A DNA stretch of 64,000 bases from Okapia johnstoni (GCA_024291935.2 CM044315.1:58254385-58318384); one strand, 5' to 3'; numbered from the stretch's first letter, positions 27,725-39,865 are shown. A program made the numbers and translations. The notes: generated from the sequence alone by a model not told the origin.

Positions 27725-30462
27725 CATTATATCCAATTAAATCAAAGATCAGCTTCTAGAAAACAGGCATTTGAAAATAGTTTATAATGTAAGCATTACT
27801 TTGGCCCACCAACAAACAAACTGATCATCTTTCATTATGAGTTTAGTATATAAATACATATAAATGTGAGTTAAGTATAACACCTGAAATTTTAGTATGA
27901 AATGAGGGCATTTTTAATTTAGATATTTAAAAGAACAGCAGAACCGGCTTATGTTCATATAATACTACATATTTCCAAATGCATGAATTTACCTGATCAT
28001 GAGCCTGGCAATAAAACCTACTCCAATTTTATAGATTAGCAAACCCAGGGAGAAAAACTGACTTGACAAAGGTTAAACAATAGGTGCTGAAGGTAAAGCC
28101 TAGGACCTAATTCCTTCTATATTTCCAAAGGAAACAATTATTAAATATGTAAAAAAAAAAACAACCTCTTTCTCTCTCTCCTCCTTCCCCTTTATATTTT
28201 TTAAAAATGGTTTTCATCTAGTCAAAGCTGTTTAAAATGTGACTGCAAGTTGTCATCTGTCACATCAGACTATTATCTATGTCTCATTAGGAACTGGTAT
28301 CTAACAATACCCTCCAGAAAACCTGCAAAAACCTGCAACATCTATCATTAATGATTACAGTAAATTAGAAAGGAAGGGGGAAAACTACAACTAAAGCTAA
28401 ACAGGTACTCATTTGTAACAATACTTATTTTCAGAAAAACCACAAATTATAAAATGCAATCAGTAAAGAAGATTTTTTACATTGGGGATTAAAATGTACT
28501 TAAAACACACTCATATATTACTGATAGAAATATGAGTTAAAGCATTCTGCAGATCATCTCACCAACATGAACTTACTCTACTGATATAACTAAAAAGGCA
28601 CGTAAAGATATGTGTATCTCAGTTATTACTAGAGTCGTCTATAGCAAAAAGTTGGGAAAAAATTTAAGTCGTTATTTAACTAGTTAGAAATGAAATGTAG
28701 TTTTTCCAAGCAAAGGAAATTACTAATTCATTAAAAAGAATGAGACAGTTCTGCTTGTGTTGACTGAGGGAAAAAATGCTAAATACATGTGTGTGTGTAT
28801 GTGTCTATAAACAGAAAGCTATATTAGGAGTAAAAGAAAAGTGTAGAGGAAGGGGAAAACTGGAACATACATAAAAAATTTTTCCCCTAAAGGATACACA
28901 AAAATCTGTTAACAAGTTACTTCTAGAGCATGGGTTGGGGAAAGAAGGTTTTTCATTTTATGCCTTTCGGTACTGCTGGAATTTTTTAGCCACTTGCAAG
29001 CATTATTCCTTGTTTTTTAAACAGAAAGTCAGTGGAGATTATACAGTGAAATTATGAGCCATTTTCATTTTCTCCTCTTACTTTTAGATTTTCAAGAAAA
29101 CTTAGTATCTGCCATTATTTTTTAAAAACAAGTTTACATAATTTTGAAAAATAACCTAGTTTTCTTTTAGGTACATACATAATTGTTTTATCAGAGATGG
29201 AAAACAGCAGAGAGAGTATGCATCGGCTAAATCAAAGAATCAGAATGAACTGTGTTAACTTTTATAGCAACTTTTATATCTACACTCATATATTTGATTT
29301 AGTTGATCAAGCTGCTAATAGTTGTAACAAATATTCAGTGCCTCAAATTTGTTCAAATGTTTCTCTTCTGTATTTTTTTAGACCATGATAAGAAATATCC
29401 CATATACCAAAAAAACTAAATTGAGAGACAAAGGATAAACTAGAATATCACTATTACTAAAACATAAATAAATAAGGTAGTAAAAACACGACGCAATTAG
29501 ATTCTTTTATCCTAGACAATCAAAAACACATTTTCAATGAGTAGAACTGTCTTAACTAATTGTTTCCCACAAACCAATTCCACCACTATTTAAGTATTAA
29601 TATCACTTACTTAGTAATGCAGATACTAGATTTCCACAGTGATAGGGATGAAGACAGAAAGGAGTTAGGAGCCCTATTCCAGGGTAGAGAGAGAGCAGGG
29701 AGACTGTGCCAAGGGCCCACCATCCCTCTTCCTTCACACAAAATTAAATCACTTGACTGTTCGTTAAGAAAGTTTGGGAGTTAAAATCAGAAAATTTACT
29801 ACAATAGTAATAATTTATAGAGGATGAATTGCTATTACTAAGCACCAGCAATTCAGAAGCTGTCTATGTTTCAGTCTTGACTGTGCTACACAGACAAACA
29901 GCACAACCCAGGATAAACTACATAAACTCTCTACTCAAGTTTCATTTTCCCTTAGAATGAAAGATTTAGATTTCTTCAGGTTTAGTTCAATTTCCTTTGA
30001 ATCTAAGTTCTTTACTTTTTTATGAACTGCTCAAAAAACATAACACTACTGAGGAGTACTTAGCTTCATGGACGGGATATGTTTAAGACTATTCTAAATG
30101 TATTATTTTTTAAATCTAGGGCTATTGGGAAAAAAAATCTAATTTTCAAAAAGCTTTTGGGGGTTGCTACTTTATGAATTTCATACAACATAAACATAAC
30201 ATTCTAAGCCACAGCGTAAGTCAAACAGTGGTCCCCAGTAACAACTGGCATGCGAACTTAATCACTGCAATGAATTTTGAAACCATTTGGAAATCTTTAG
30301 AAATATACAGTGACTCCACCTGAACTTCATGCAAGAAATTTCTGCATAGCTGGTTACTTTTCATAATGACATGCTGAAGTTTCAATGGCAGTACTGTATT
30401 TTTTAATTATTTGGGAAAATTATCAGTCTCCAGAATTCTCTGAAAGAAATCCACTTCTATAT

Positions 30463-30576
30463 TTCCCAACTAATCTTTCCTACCTTATCAAGCACTTTGA
30501 CTATTATTCCTTCTGAATTTTCCCAACTAATCTTTCCTACCTTATCAAGCACTTTGACTATTATTCCTTCTGAATT
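30463..30576. repeat. 57-bp exact tandem duplication
   Basis: The unit beginning TTTCCCAACTAATCTTTCC and ending CTATTATTCCTTCTGAATT occurs twice, head to tail, with a period of 57 bp. I see no mismatch between copies. It is intronic and non-coding; the open frame across it (minus strand 30457-30648) only reflects that 57 is a multiple of three. Confidence 0.95.
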
Positions 30577-33059
30577 AAGTTTTTTAAACTCATGCATGGG
30601 TGTTAAGCACTCTAGATAAATCCTTAATAGCTCTGTAAGTATAAACACTAAAAAAAAAAATTTTTTTTAATTACCAGTATAATTATTTTAGGTCTGAATT
30701 CATTGCAGTGAAACAAGTTTTGTTAAGAGTAGAAATTAATACTATCAAGAGTATCATTCAAGATGATCCTATTTCCTTAAGAAACAAAATCCAAATACCC
30801 TTGAAAAATGTTACACAAGGAGTCTGTTTTTAACAGAAACGGAGAGATGTGACAGTGACTAAATACGATGTATTATTTTTGGCAATACTAAAGTACTTAA
30901 AACTAACACAAAGTAGCAAATCCATTAAATTTTCTTCTTTTTATGAGACAACAATATGGCCTAGGTGAAAAGACAGGTCTTAAACTATGCTATGATCTTT
31001 TTTCCCTTGAAAGAGAAGTCGCTTATGTGTTTACAAACTCTGAAATAAAAGACAAATTGTTCATCCCCAAAGGTCTGTACACCACATTCCTTATAAAACC
31101 CAAAGGATTGACTATTTTTTCCTCTTATTCTTTCTTTCTCACTGTCTTTGTTCAACTGCCACTACCCTGTAATTTCCTTTAAGTGTGACTAGGAGAGCCT
31201 CCTTTTGGAAGGTTGATTAATAATTTTAGGGGATAATAAGCAGGGAGAAATATTACCAGAAAGTATTAAGAAATGAAGCATATGTCATTCCTTCTGTATA
31301 TGTTATATATGTTTTAAATGTTACTACAATTTTAATAAGCATGACATACTTATTAGGGACTAAAATGATCAGATCAAGTATGAAAAATTAGTATTCTGTA
31401 CATTTCTAAAGCAAACAGTATTTAAGAATCAAATATTTTTCTGGAAAAACAAGATCAGGGTCACTCTATGCAGGAAACAACAACAAAAAAGCCCAGAAGC
31501 ATAATACCTACATTTTTCTCTAGAGACACGTTTCTTCAGTGACCTGTTTTCCCTTCAGATTTATCAAATGAACACATATTGTCACTTTGCACTTACTGTT
31601 ATTTAACCAGTTAGCCTCAGTCCTCAGGTCTACTTAACCAAAAGTGCAAAGAGCATGGCATTTGAACTATTTTATCACATGCTTTATATCGGCAGCATAT
31701 AAAAAAAATAAAAATCTCTTCGTAGTTCAAATAAAAGTAAAAGCACTCTATAAATCAAGCATTTCTCCTTCGTCTAATTTTTAAAATGACTAGTCTCTAA
31801 AATCATTCTAATTACTAAAATATTGAGATAGGAAAACTACAAATTCATTTTACTTTTCACTACTTCACTGGTTCTAGATTTTCTGCAGGACAGAGATGAA
31901 GAAGTTTCCTCCACTCTTCCTCAAAATTCATTATAAATAAATCCATCTACAAGCAATCGAAGAACATGAAAGATTAATTTTTAAAAGATAACTAGGTCAC
32001 TAAAATAAATGCGTTGGAAACAAATTTCAGGGTTTTTTTTTCCTTGAAATTGAACCATCCGTGTGTTCCTACAAAACATAAAAGTTCCATTCTCCAAGTG
32101 ACGCGATTTTTAAGGAAACTAAAATGTCCACTTGAAATTATTAAGAAACAATCAGTGACTCAATCACTAATGAATACAATCATCTTTAATTCTAAAAGAA
32201 ATAAAATGTTAAAATGCTTGTATTTACATATTGTTTTCAGTGTGGTAGTTGTTAAAATTTCTAAGTTTTTTTTTTAAACTTAAATTTCACTGTATTTTCA
32301 TACACTAAGACATTTTCCTTCAGTAGTATCTTGCTTTAAAATATGACTACAAAACTTAAAATTCAAATCATCCTGAGCAGCACCACGAGGCAAGAAACCA
32401 CATCACCTATTACAGCACAGCGCTGCTTACCTAATGGGCATTCACTGAAGACTATTTGACAAAATATATGTAAAGCCAGGTACACAGAATCTCTTCCCCT
32501 TTTACACACGAAGGAAACAAGCCCTTAAGAACCTCATCAGGACTAAAAATCTTTCAGCCCAGTGGAAGAAATCCAGTCACATTAAGTGAAATACAAAGTA
32601 CTATCTTTTCTCCAATTCATATTTCTTGGAATGCAATTCTTTAACCACAAAGAGCAAAAGAAATGGAAGTAAATCTAAAGATCTAAACTTATTTTTATAT
32701 CTGAATATTAAAATTTTAAAAATACAGGCAGCAGTCAAGCCTGTTATTCCTTTTAAATAGCAAATACTCCAGAACATAAAGTCAGTTTCCACACACCAAG
32801 GGGAAGGAGCACCCTAAGAGCCACTCCAGAAAACTCTTAAGCTTTGGGTCCCTCCACTCAACAGGTACTTGAACAGGTCTCCAAATTAACATTCTTTTCC
32901 AAAATCTATTTTTCTGAATTCTAAGATTTAAAAAGGAAGTATTATGGTATTGATGAAAGTGTACTCACCATTGGCTTCATTTAGCAAATAATGAAGACAA
33001 AAATAGGGGGTGGACGGTAAATATAATTACCTACTTCCTAAATCTGTTTTTAGGTGCCG

Positions 33060-33147
33060 CTGAGACAGGGAGGCCTGGCGTGCTGCGATTCTGGGGGTCG
33101 CAAAGAGTCGGACACGACTGAGCGACTGAACTGAACTGAACTGAGAC
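33060..33147 (+). mobile_element. BovB LINE 3' end fragment with (ACTGAA)n tail
   Basis: GAGACAGGGAGGCCTGGCGT, GGGGTCGCAAAGAGTCGGAC and a tail of repeated GAACT units. It is close to consensus and so relatively young. Confidence 0.92.
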
Positions 33148-33491
33148 AATAAAAATGGTAATTCTCAAAAGAAAAAAAATGTCTTTGCCAACATTTAAAG
33201 TGGCTCTACTCAAGGAAGATATTAAAGTCCAAGCACACCACCTCTTCAACTCCAGCGAGTAAAGGGTATCGAAATTCTTCTGATGGTAAGGGAGAAAAAA
33301 AGTATTTTTAAAAAGTCAAACGTTTATAGGTTTACATCAGAGGCAAAAATTTTAATCTCCAGTAGTATATACTAAATTCAGATTAATCAACAGAGGTTCG
33401 TCTGCCCGCGGACTTAAGGCCCCAAAATGTGTAACGATCGCCACCGAAGAAGGGGGCTTTGGGAACTCGTTTACTAGAAAAAGAGCAAACT

Positions 33492-33528
33492 GGGGCGGGG
33501 GGGGGGGGGGGAGGGGGAGGGGAGGAAA
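33492..33528 (+). repeat. G-rich run including 15 consecutive G
   Basis: GGGGC is followed by 15 G (33497-33511), then further G-runs split by single A. This is potential G-quadruplex sequence on the plus strand (template strand of MIER1). The G count is prone to sequencing error. Confidence 0.85.
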
Positions 33529-34292
33529 TCTTCCCTAAGCGGGGAAAAACTGAAAGAGAAAGACAGGAATAGAGAGCCTCGATTCGCAAAGGCGTAAAAC
33601 GCCCGGAAAGTGATGGGAGTAAGAAAGGGAGAAGGCAACTCCTCTGAAATATAAAGAGAGAAAAAGAGGTTCTACGGGGACGGGAAGGGGGAATGTTTGA
33701 AGAAATGGGGAGGCTGCCCTAACCTAGAGTGATGGATTGCGAAAAGATCAGGTTCATTCCTCCACGCTCATCTGGTCACCATCGAGAAAATTAGAGTTCA
33801 TCAGAGGCCGTTTTCCTTACGTTTTCCCCAAAACGGGCGGAATGTCAGTAGCACACCGATGAGGGTGACGCGGTAGGGCGCAACAGCATCTCGGTTCAAG
33901 AGGGAAGAAACTTCGCAAGAGGAAGCAGCAGCTCCTCTCTCGGCCCCGAGCACCGGCCGGCGAAGTTGCGCCACAGGCGCCCCTACTCCGCCCCTACTCC
34001 GCGGGTGCCACCCCCCCCCACCTCGCCCCTCTCCGTACGCACAGCTACGCCGCCCTCGACCCTTTAAAGTGCCCCCGAAGTCCAACTACGCCTCCGCTTT
34101 CTCCTACCCACAGACCCATCTCAACTAAGTTCCACGAAAAGCTCCCGCCCAGAGCGCGGCCTGTTCCGGACAACAGGTGGGCAGTGGCGCCAGCAGGGCT
34201 CGGCCTCCCTAGCCAGGCCCACTCCACTCCTCCCCGGCCCGGACCTGGGGGCGCCCGGCTCCGGGACGGGGAGGGGGAGCGCGCTCCCTTAC

Positions 34293-34301
34293 CTCCGCCA
34301 T
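34293..34301 (-). CDS. MIER1: MIER1 proximal first exon, coding part (Met-Ala-Glu)
   Basis: The minus strand gives ATGGCGGAG followed at once by the donor GTAAGG (GT at 34292-34291). These nine coding bases encode MAE, the start of the commonly described MIER1 N-terminus MAEPSVESSSP. The next codons (PSVESSSPG) are in the micro-exon at 24695-24719, about 9.6 kb away. The exon sits in its own CpG island, with a YY1-like motif overlapping the start codon. The 5' UTR extends to higher coordinates to an undetermined transcription start. Identification rests on the exact phase match and the known N-terminal sequence. Confidence 0.93.
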
Positions 34302-34305
34302 ATTT
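34294..34305 (-). promoter_or_regulatory. YY1-type motif overlapping the MIER1 MAE start codon
   Basis: The minus strand reads AAATATGGCGGA, a close match to the YY1 consensus AANATGGCGG, with its ATG being the initiation codon of MIER1. YY1 sites placed just downstream of the transcription start and overlapping a start codon are a known arrangement in CpG promoters. Match by eye only. Confidence 0.6.
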
Positions 34306-35735
34306 GCCGTACTGACGGGTCACATCTCCGCGGCGGCCTCAGCTGGGTCACGGCCAGAACCCGGATGTGAGACTCGGCAACGGGACTCCAGCCTCCGCCG
34401 CCTCTGCCTCTCCCGCCGCCGCTGCCTCGGCGGGGAACGCGCAGGAGCCGCCCGAGCGCGCCCACCACACCCCACTCCACCCCCTCGCGGCGCCGGGGCT
34501 CAGCGGGACTGGAGGGAAAAGGCCAGAACGCGCGCGCGCGGGAACAGGAGCGCGCGCGGCCCCGATGCAGCCCTCCCCCAGAGGAGCGCAGAGGAGGCGG
34601 AGCCAGGTGGGTGTAGAGCGGGAGGTGGGCATCTCAGTATCTGGCGCCTCCCCAGCCCAGCGGATCCGCGACCCCAGCTCGGGATCGGGCTCTAGGGTCT
34701 AGAGGTGAAGGAAACTAGCCAAAGGAGACACGTCCAGCATTCATATCGCTGGGGAAAAGATACGACATATTTTACGTGTAGGCCTTTTTTGAAGTCCCAT
34801 TTGTTGGAAAAACGGATGTTGCTGTGATTGCAACAACGACAAGCAGTGCGCTTTGAAAGCGGTTATCCCTTGATGGATACTTCTCTTGGATCTTTCCCGA
34901 CAGAAACTGTAAAATCCCATATAACAAAATTTTACAGGTCACAGCAGGGATTAAGAAAAGGGACTGTACTGAGTAGACTGCCATCCTCATGTATCATTTG
35001 CTTTTCCTCGCACACCTGCAATGCCAGTAGTAACGTAATTGTGCAATCCTTCTGCACTAGAGAAAATTTCTAAATGTGAAATACTAAAAAGCTGCTCTTT
35101 AATAGATATAATCTCCAACTCGACTGTATAGGTGGAGAATTTGTTTATGTGCAATGCCTGAAATGCCTGCAATTTAAAAGTTGATTGTAATGTATTGGCC
35201 GGGAACTGCCAACTGGCTTTGGTGCCAATTCTGATGATTGCCAGAGCCAATGATTGCAAAATAATAAACGTGTTTCACTTCCATTACTATGGCAGATACT
35301 GGGTAATGCAAACATGATATTAAAACGTGTACTAACACATTTTACCAAACCAGAAGTTAGAAAGTCTTATTTCATAAAGACCGTTTTCCCCCAAATGTTC
35401 AACGGTTCTTCTTAATGCAGTTTCAAAAATGACTTCCAAAATCAACCGATTAAATATGAAACTTATTTGTTCCCTCCAAATAACGCTTTGCCAGCACAAT
35501 ATATTACATAAATGTGCACGTATACAATTTTTCTTTAAACCGATACTTAATGAAATATGGGGAAGACTGTTTTAGATTATTTGTATTCCCTTAAAATTCT
35601 AGATTCTACTAAGCAGTTTCTTTTTTCAAAGATTCAACATTTAACTTAAAATTCTTATGTCCAATAATAATTTGTGCATGAATATTTTGTGCATTTATAG
35701 GTATATGAAGTAGCTGCTAAGTGAAAGGACATTAC

Positions 35736-35812
35736 CTGGTAATATGACAGGAAAAGAGTCCACAGACAGTCTGTAAACCAATTAAACATAAACATCTGAT
35801 GCACATTTTCTA
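35736..35812 (-). CDS. MIER1: MIER1 alternative exon encoding a hydrophobic N-terminal segment
   Basis: The minus strand shows a strong pyrimidine-rich acceptor ending TTTTCTTTCAG (AG at 35814-35813) and a good donor TACCAG|GTAATG. The 77-nt exon is TA plus 25 codons. It encodes MFMFNWFTDCLWTLFLSYYQ, starting from an internal ATG at 35795-35793. This corresponds to the alternative N-terminus known for MIER1, which as I recall has Asn where Tyr is seen here. It can either start translation at its own ATG or be read through from the exon at 40004-40064, since both frames agree. It ends in phase 0, so it joins the micro-exon at 24719 exactly as the MAE exon does. The LWTLFL core is hydrophobic and resembles a nuclear-export-type or amphipathic segment; that function is inference. 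Confidence 0.88.
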
Positions 35813-36726
35813 CTGAAAGAAAAGCAAGGGAAAGAAGAGAAAGGAAAACTTTAAGGTTCCCAAATCTACAAACAATTTTTACCATTAACTGTACTGTACA
35901 GTATTTTCACTTTATTTTTTAGAATACTTATATAAAAGTGTTTTTCAGGATTCCTTGGGGGAATAAATATTTTAGCATAGGTATATAGTTTCTAAGAGTT
36001 ACCCTGTTGAATTACCTTAGTCCTTCTGATTTGAAACGGAAATGATTTTTTTATAAGTCAGTTCCTAGTCCAACACTTTTCACTTTGAGATGCTTGATGG
36101 AAACAGCTGTGAAGGCAAAGAACAATGGATGTGCATAGAACTGAGGTGGGTAAAGATAAGAAGAATAAGGGGCCTAGAGGTAGAAACTCAGGCTTTATAA
36201 AACAACTGGATTAAAGGAGAATTATCCATTTAAATGGGAAAGCTAATATATGAAATTTAGCTGGTTATCAAAAGGAAGATTAAACAGTATTGCCAAAATG
36301 CAAGGCACAGGAATAATTTGCTTGAAGAATCTCTGATTCTTCAGTTATCAACAAGAATCCTGATTGTGATAAACAGCTGGGGCTCACAGTCCCTTAAGCT
36401 ACTGAATGAATTCTGAAATTGTCAGGAATATCAGGGTCTAGGACATACTTGAATGGGTATCCATCTTACTGATAAATGACTTCAAGTTTATTAATACTGT
36501 GCATCAATTTTATTAAGTGGCATTATTGGTTAAGGGAAAAAAATTCTTTCTACATTTTTTTTTTGTAAATGTGGGTTAAGTGATTTTTTTTTTTTGATTC
36601 AGATATTCTAAAGGAAAAGAGAAACAGCTCCAATGTTGTAAGTCATTGTTCACATATTGAATTCAGTATAGTTTTACCCACCTCCCATCTTATTCTAGTG
36701 ATATACTTATCTTTAAAATTTTTAGG

Positions 36727-36865
36727 AGGGACTTCCCTAGCTAGGGGTCCAGTGGTTAAGACTCCATGCTCCCAATGCCGAGGGCATGGGTTCAATCCCT
36801 GGCTGGGTAACTAAGGACGTGTATGCAGTACCACATGGCCAAAAAATAAAATGCTTATTAAAAAA
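36727..36865 (+). mobile_element. CHR-type tRNA-Glu-derived SINE, 5' part
   Basis: GGACTTCCCTAGCTAGGGGT, CCAGTGGTTAAGACTCCATG, GGGTTCAATCCCTGGCTGGG and CACATGGCCAAAAAATAAAA: a tRNA-like head and short tail. Confidence 0.8.
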
Positions 36866-36897
36866 AACTTAGGAGCCATCTTGTCACGTCATCACAT

Positions 36898-37060
36898 CAT
36901 GTGTTTGTCACTCAGTCGTGTCCAACTCTTTGCGACCCCTGGACTGTAGCCTGCCAGGCTCCTCTGTCCATGGGATTCTCCAGGCAAGAGTACTGGAGTG
37001 GGTTGCCATTTCCTTCTCCGGGGGATCTTCCCAACCCAGGGATTGAACCAGCGTCTTAAA
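36898..37060 (-). mobile_element. Bov-tA SINE, truncated
   Basis: Reverse Bov-tA from TTTGTCACTCAGTCGTGTCC to AACCCAGGGATTGAACCAGC; the tRNA-head end is missing. Confidence 0.9.
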
Positions 37061-37908
37061 GAACGCAAAGTCTTTCTCAAAACTCTTGTATACCTCTTCA
37101 GTATCAAATATGTATAAATCAACTATGCATTAGTTACAGAATCTTAATGTTGGATGTGACCTTAGAGGTCTTCAGTCAATTTCTAAACTGTCTAGTTAGG
37201 AACCCCTCATTCTGTTTCCCCACTACCAGACTTTCCTGCCTATGCTTAAACACCTCCAATGTACTCACCGTTTCATAAAAAGGCTGTTTTTTTTCCAAAA
37301 AACCTCTAATGTTTGGAACATTCTTCTTTTTATCAAACCAGAGTCTACCTCCTTGTTATTGTCACTCCTTACCCTGAGTTCTTCAGCACTTTGGATTAAT
37401 TCAACAGATGTCTTCTTTGTATCCAAATACAAACACTCAATATTTATACTTGGGTTAACAAAAAAATAAATCTTTAAAGACTACTGATACTAGAGGAGCT
37501 GAAAAGGGGACATTACAGAGTTGAAGGCATGAGAAAATTCACCATTACATATGAACTGTTTAAAATTATTATAGTTTATAGTCCTTATTATTGTGATATC
37601 CAAAATGGTAGTTCTGTTAGAATTGTGTAGTAAAATGTTTACAGTTAAGCAAAAAGGTGTGGTTAATTCTAATTATATGTGAAATTTGAGGCTAATATTC
37701 CAAAAAAAAAAAAATCACTACAAAGCCTGAATAAATGCCTCTTTAGCTCCCATTCCCCACCTAAAGGTTTCCTTATGTTCAAGCAAACTTACATTAACTT
37801 TTACCACATTAAGTTATTCAAAACTGCTATTATATTGGGAAACTATTTTTAAGCAATTTACTGCATATTCCATTAAAAAAGTTATTTAACAATTTTATAG
37901 AGGCTGCA

Positions 37909-37932
37909 ATACACACACATACACACACACAA
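37909..37932. repeat. (CA)n microsatellite, imperfect
   Basis: ACACACACATACACACACAC; interrupted CA run. Confidence 0.85.
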
Positions 37933-38793
37933 ACCCCTCAAAGTTATTATTTTGCTTTTAACAAAAGCATTTTAAAGTCTCAGTTTTTCTTCAACCAGCA
38001 CCCCAACTAACCAATAAATAAACCTGGCAATTTACATGTACCTAAGAAGTATAACCTTTTATTCAGGACCAATACCTGATTCAGTTATAAGGAATACTAT
38101 ATACACATGTTATGCAATTCAGAAAAGTACCTCTCAAAATGCATCAAGAAAATAATTTGCAACAATTTAGACTCTAGGGCTGCTTGAATGAAATAGATTA
38201 ATACAGTACATTCAAAACCCTAAAACCAAATTCTGTATCTAACAATTTTCAGAGTCCCTTTTGAGGCTATTTGCTTAAATTTTTATTTAAAAGTGACAGC
38301 CTGCACATGATGTGCAGGTAAAAATTTACGGGTAACTACTAATGCAGTTGAGAATACCTAAATGTCAAAAAACTTAACCTATTTTTAAAAATGACATTTT
38401 AGATAAATTGAGAGTTTTACCTTTACTGTAGCAGGTAGCATGTAAATTACAAAGGAGTAATGCATTACATTGGAAGTCCCACACCTATGCGACAATTAGC
38501 GTCATCTTTTTCTCGGTTTGATTTTTATTAACGCCACCCCAAAACACGTATATAGCCTTTTGGTTCTGCAAAGAACAGTTCTGGTTTTCCTTTTTGTAAT
38601 TTTTACATACAGTTTTATCCAGTGGCTCCATTTTATCAAATTATCACAAATTGGTATTTTGATAATATTGTTGACATGATTTTTTAATCTCATCCAAACT
38701 CTGGAAATTACTGGCCCATCAACCGTTCTCAAACACTGGAAGAGTAATATAACATTTTACATACTTGAGGGAGTTTGGACTTTCCCTCCCTTA

Positions 38794-38940
38794 ATCTCCA
38801 AGTGTGCCCCTGCCTACCAGCATCACATCCGTCTTGTCTGCATTGAACCTCAACCAGTTGGTTCTTAACCACGTCCGAAACTCAGCCAGGCACTGGGAGA
38901 ATCGAGCCACCACACCATCTGGATCAAAGGAAAGAGAGCC
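38794..38940 (-). mobile_element. L2/CR1-like LINE reverse-transcriptase fragment (fossil)
   Basis: On the minus strand about 49 codons are open, bounded by TGA upstream and TAA at 38793-38791. They include CLAEFRTWLRTNWLRFNADK then TDVMLVG. The pattern W...N.L..N..KT.V.LVG is typical of the C-terminal part of the palm/thumb region in CR1/L2-type non-LTR reverse transcriptases. No catalytic motif is in this piece, and it has no start or splice context. Best read as a decayed L2-superfamily remnant. Confidence 0.65.
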
Positions 38941-39234
38941 TCAGTAGTAACGAGACTGGAGACAATGATCTTACAAGCTCAGTATTCACCCCATCTCTAA
39001 TTTTTAAAGACAACCAGGAATTAGGACAGGAATCCCATGATAATTTTAGAAAAACATTAATGAGCCTTGAGTCATGCAATTTGCAACTGATGATAAAGAA
39101 ATAAAAGTGACTCAGTAAATAGGTCGTCTCATTCCACCCATGACTGAAGAAAGGTTCACTCAAGTCCGGTCACCTCGGCTAAGCGGCCTCAGTAGATCGG
39201 CCAGTCTTGTAACTGCATAAGCTTTTCTGCAAAA

Positions 39235-39345
39235 TTAAAGAGTTTTAGCGTTGGAGGAAGTTTTAGGGATAACTGGGGCCCAGAGATAAGTAGTGACTCG
39301 CCCAAGGTCACACAGCAAACGAGGACTAGAGATGGTCTCCAGGCC
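39235..39345 (+). repeat. MIR-like fragment
   Basis: CCAGAGATAAGTAGTGACTC followed by GCCCAAGGTCACACAGCAAA resembles the MIR core; lineage is tentative. Confidence 0.45.
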
Positions 39346-39793
39346 AGAGATCTTTCCACCAAAAGCTGAAAGAACAAGGCCATTCAAAGGTGGGGGAGGC
39401 ATCTGTCCCCAGGGATCCTCCCACGGGCTGTGAGGACCTCTTTTCCTCACGACAATGCCCTCTTCGGGCCTCTCCTCCCACTCTTACTCCCTCCGAAAAG
39501 GGCTGCTTTGCCCAGGACCCGTTTGCCCAGGACCCTGCTCACCACCAGGGATGCAGTGGGAGCAGGAGTCTCCCTGGGCTGACACAGGACCCGGAGATAC
39601 AGCGCGAAAGAGGCGGGGCCACAGCACGGTGGTCAGCTTGGCCCCACCCCGACTGGGTTCCTGGGCCGACTGGAGGAAGGGGCGGAAGCGGACAGGGCGA
39701 GGCGAACTCACTCCGCAGCGGATTCCCAGCGCGCCGCCGCCAAAGCCAAAGCAAAAGACCCAGTTGAGCGGGGGTGGGCGGTAGAGAGGAGCT

Positions 39794-39803
39794 GCGCATG
39801 CGC
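39794..39803. promoter_or_regulatory. NRF1-type palindrome GCGCATGCGC
   Basis: A perfect GCGCATGCGC palindrome, the core of the NRF1 consensus, lies within the CpG island at the 40-kb end. It is about 200 bp inside MIER1 intron 1 and about 590 bp upstream of the DNAI4 ATG. Sequence match only; occupancy is not shown. Confidence 0.55.
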
Positions 39804-39865
39804 CTTGGGTGGCCGGCGCCACTCCGGGTGGGGCAGCCCGCTGGGCGCGCTCTCTTAGCCCCTCC

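Larger units (their letters stand above)
24720..34292 (-). other. MIER1: MIER1 intron between MAE exon and micro-exon (9.6 kb)
   Basis: No exon supported. It contains Bov-tA copies, two BovB 3' ends, a purine-rich low-complexity block, a 57-bp exact tandem duplication and a 15-G run near the promoter. Sequence between about 27.8 and 30.4 kb and from 30.6 to 33.0 kb is AT-rich with little recognisable repeat. Confidence 0.75.
33880..34700. promoter_or_regulatory. CpG island / proximal MIER1 promoter
   Basis: A second GC- and CpG-rich block surrounds the MAE first exon of MIER1. It is about 5.3 kb from the shared promoter. It has no TATA box near the exon. It contains alternating CG runs (34529-34540, 34550-34558) and an ETS-like ACCCGGATGTG at about 34358-34368. 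Because transcription of MIER1 runs leftward, sequence from 34302 upwards is 5' UTR and upstream promoter. Confidence 0.8.

Noticed and set aside
30457..30648. Repeat-containing minus-strand frame with a 19-residue duplicated string
   Set aside because: The duplication is of DNA (57 bp) inside an intron; no splice sites or similarity support a coding exon.
34367..34702. 111-codon plus-strand open frame in the proximal CpG island
   Set aside because: Ala/Pro/Arg-rich translation typical of stop-poor GC-rich DNA; no splice or protein similarity, and it overlaps the MIER1 promoter antisense.
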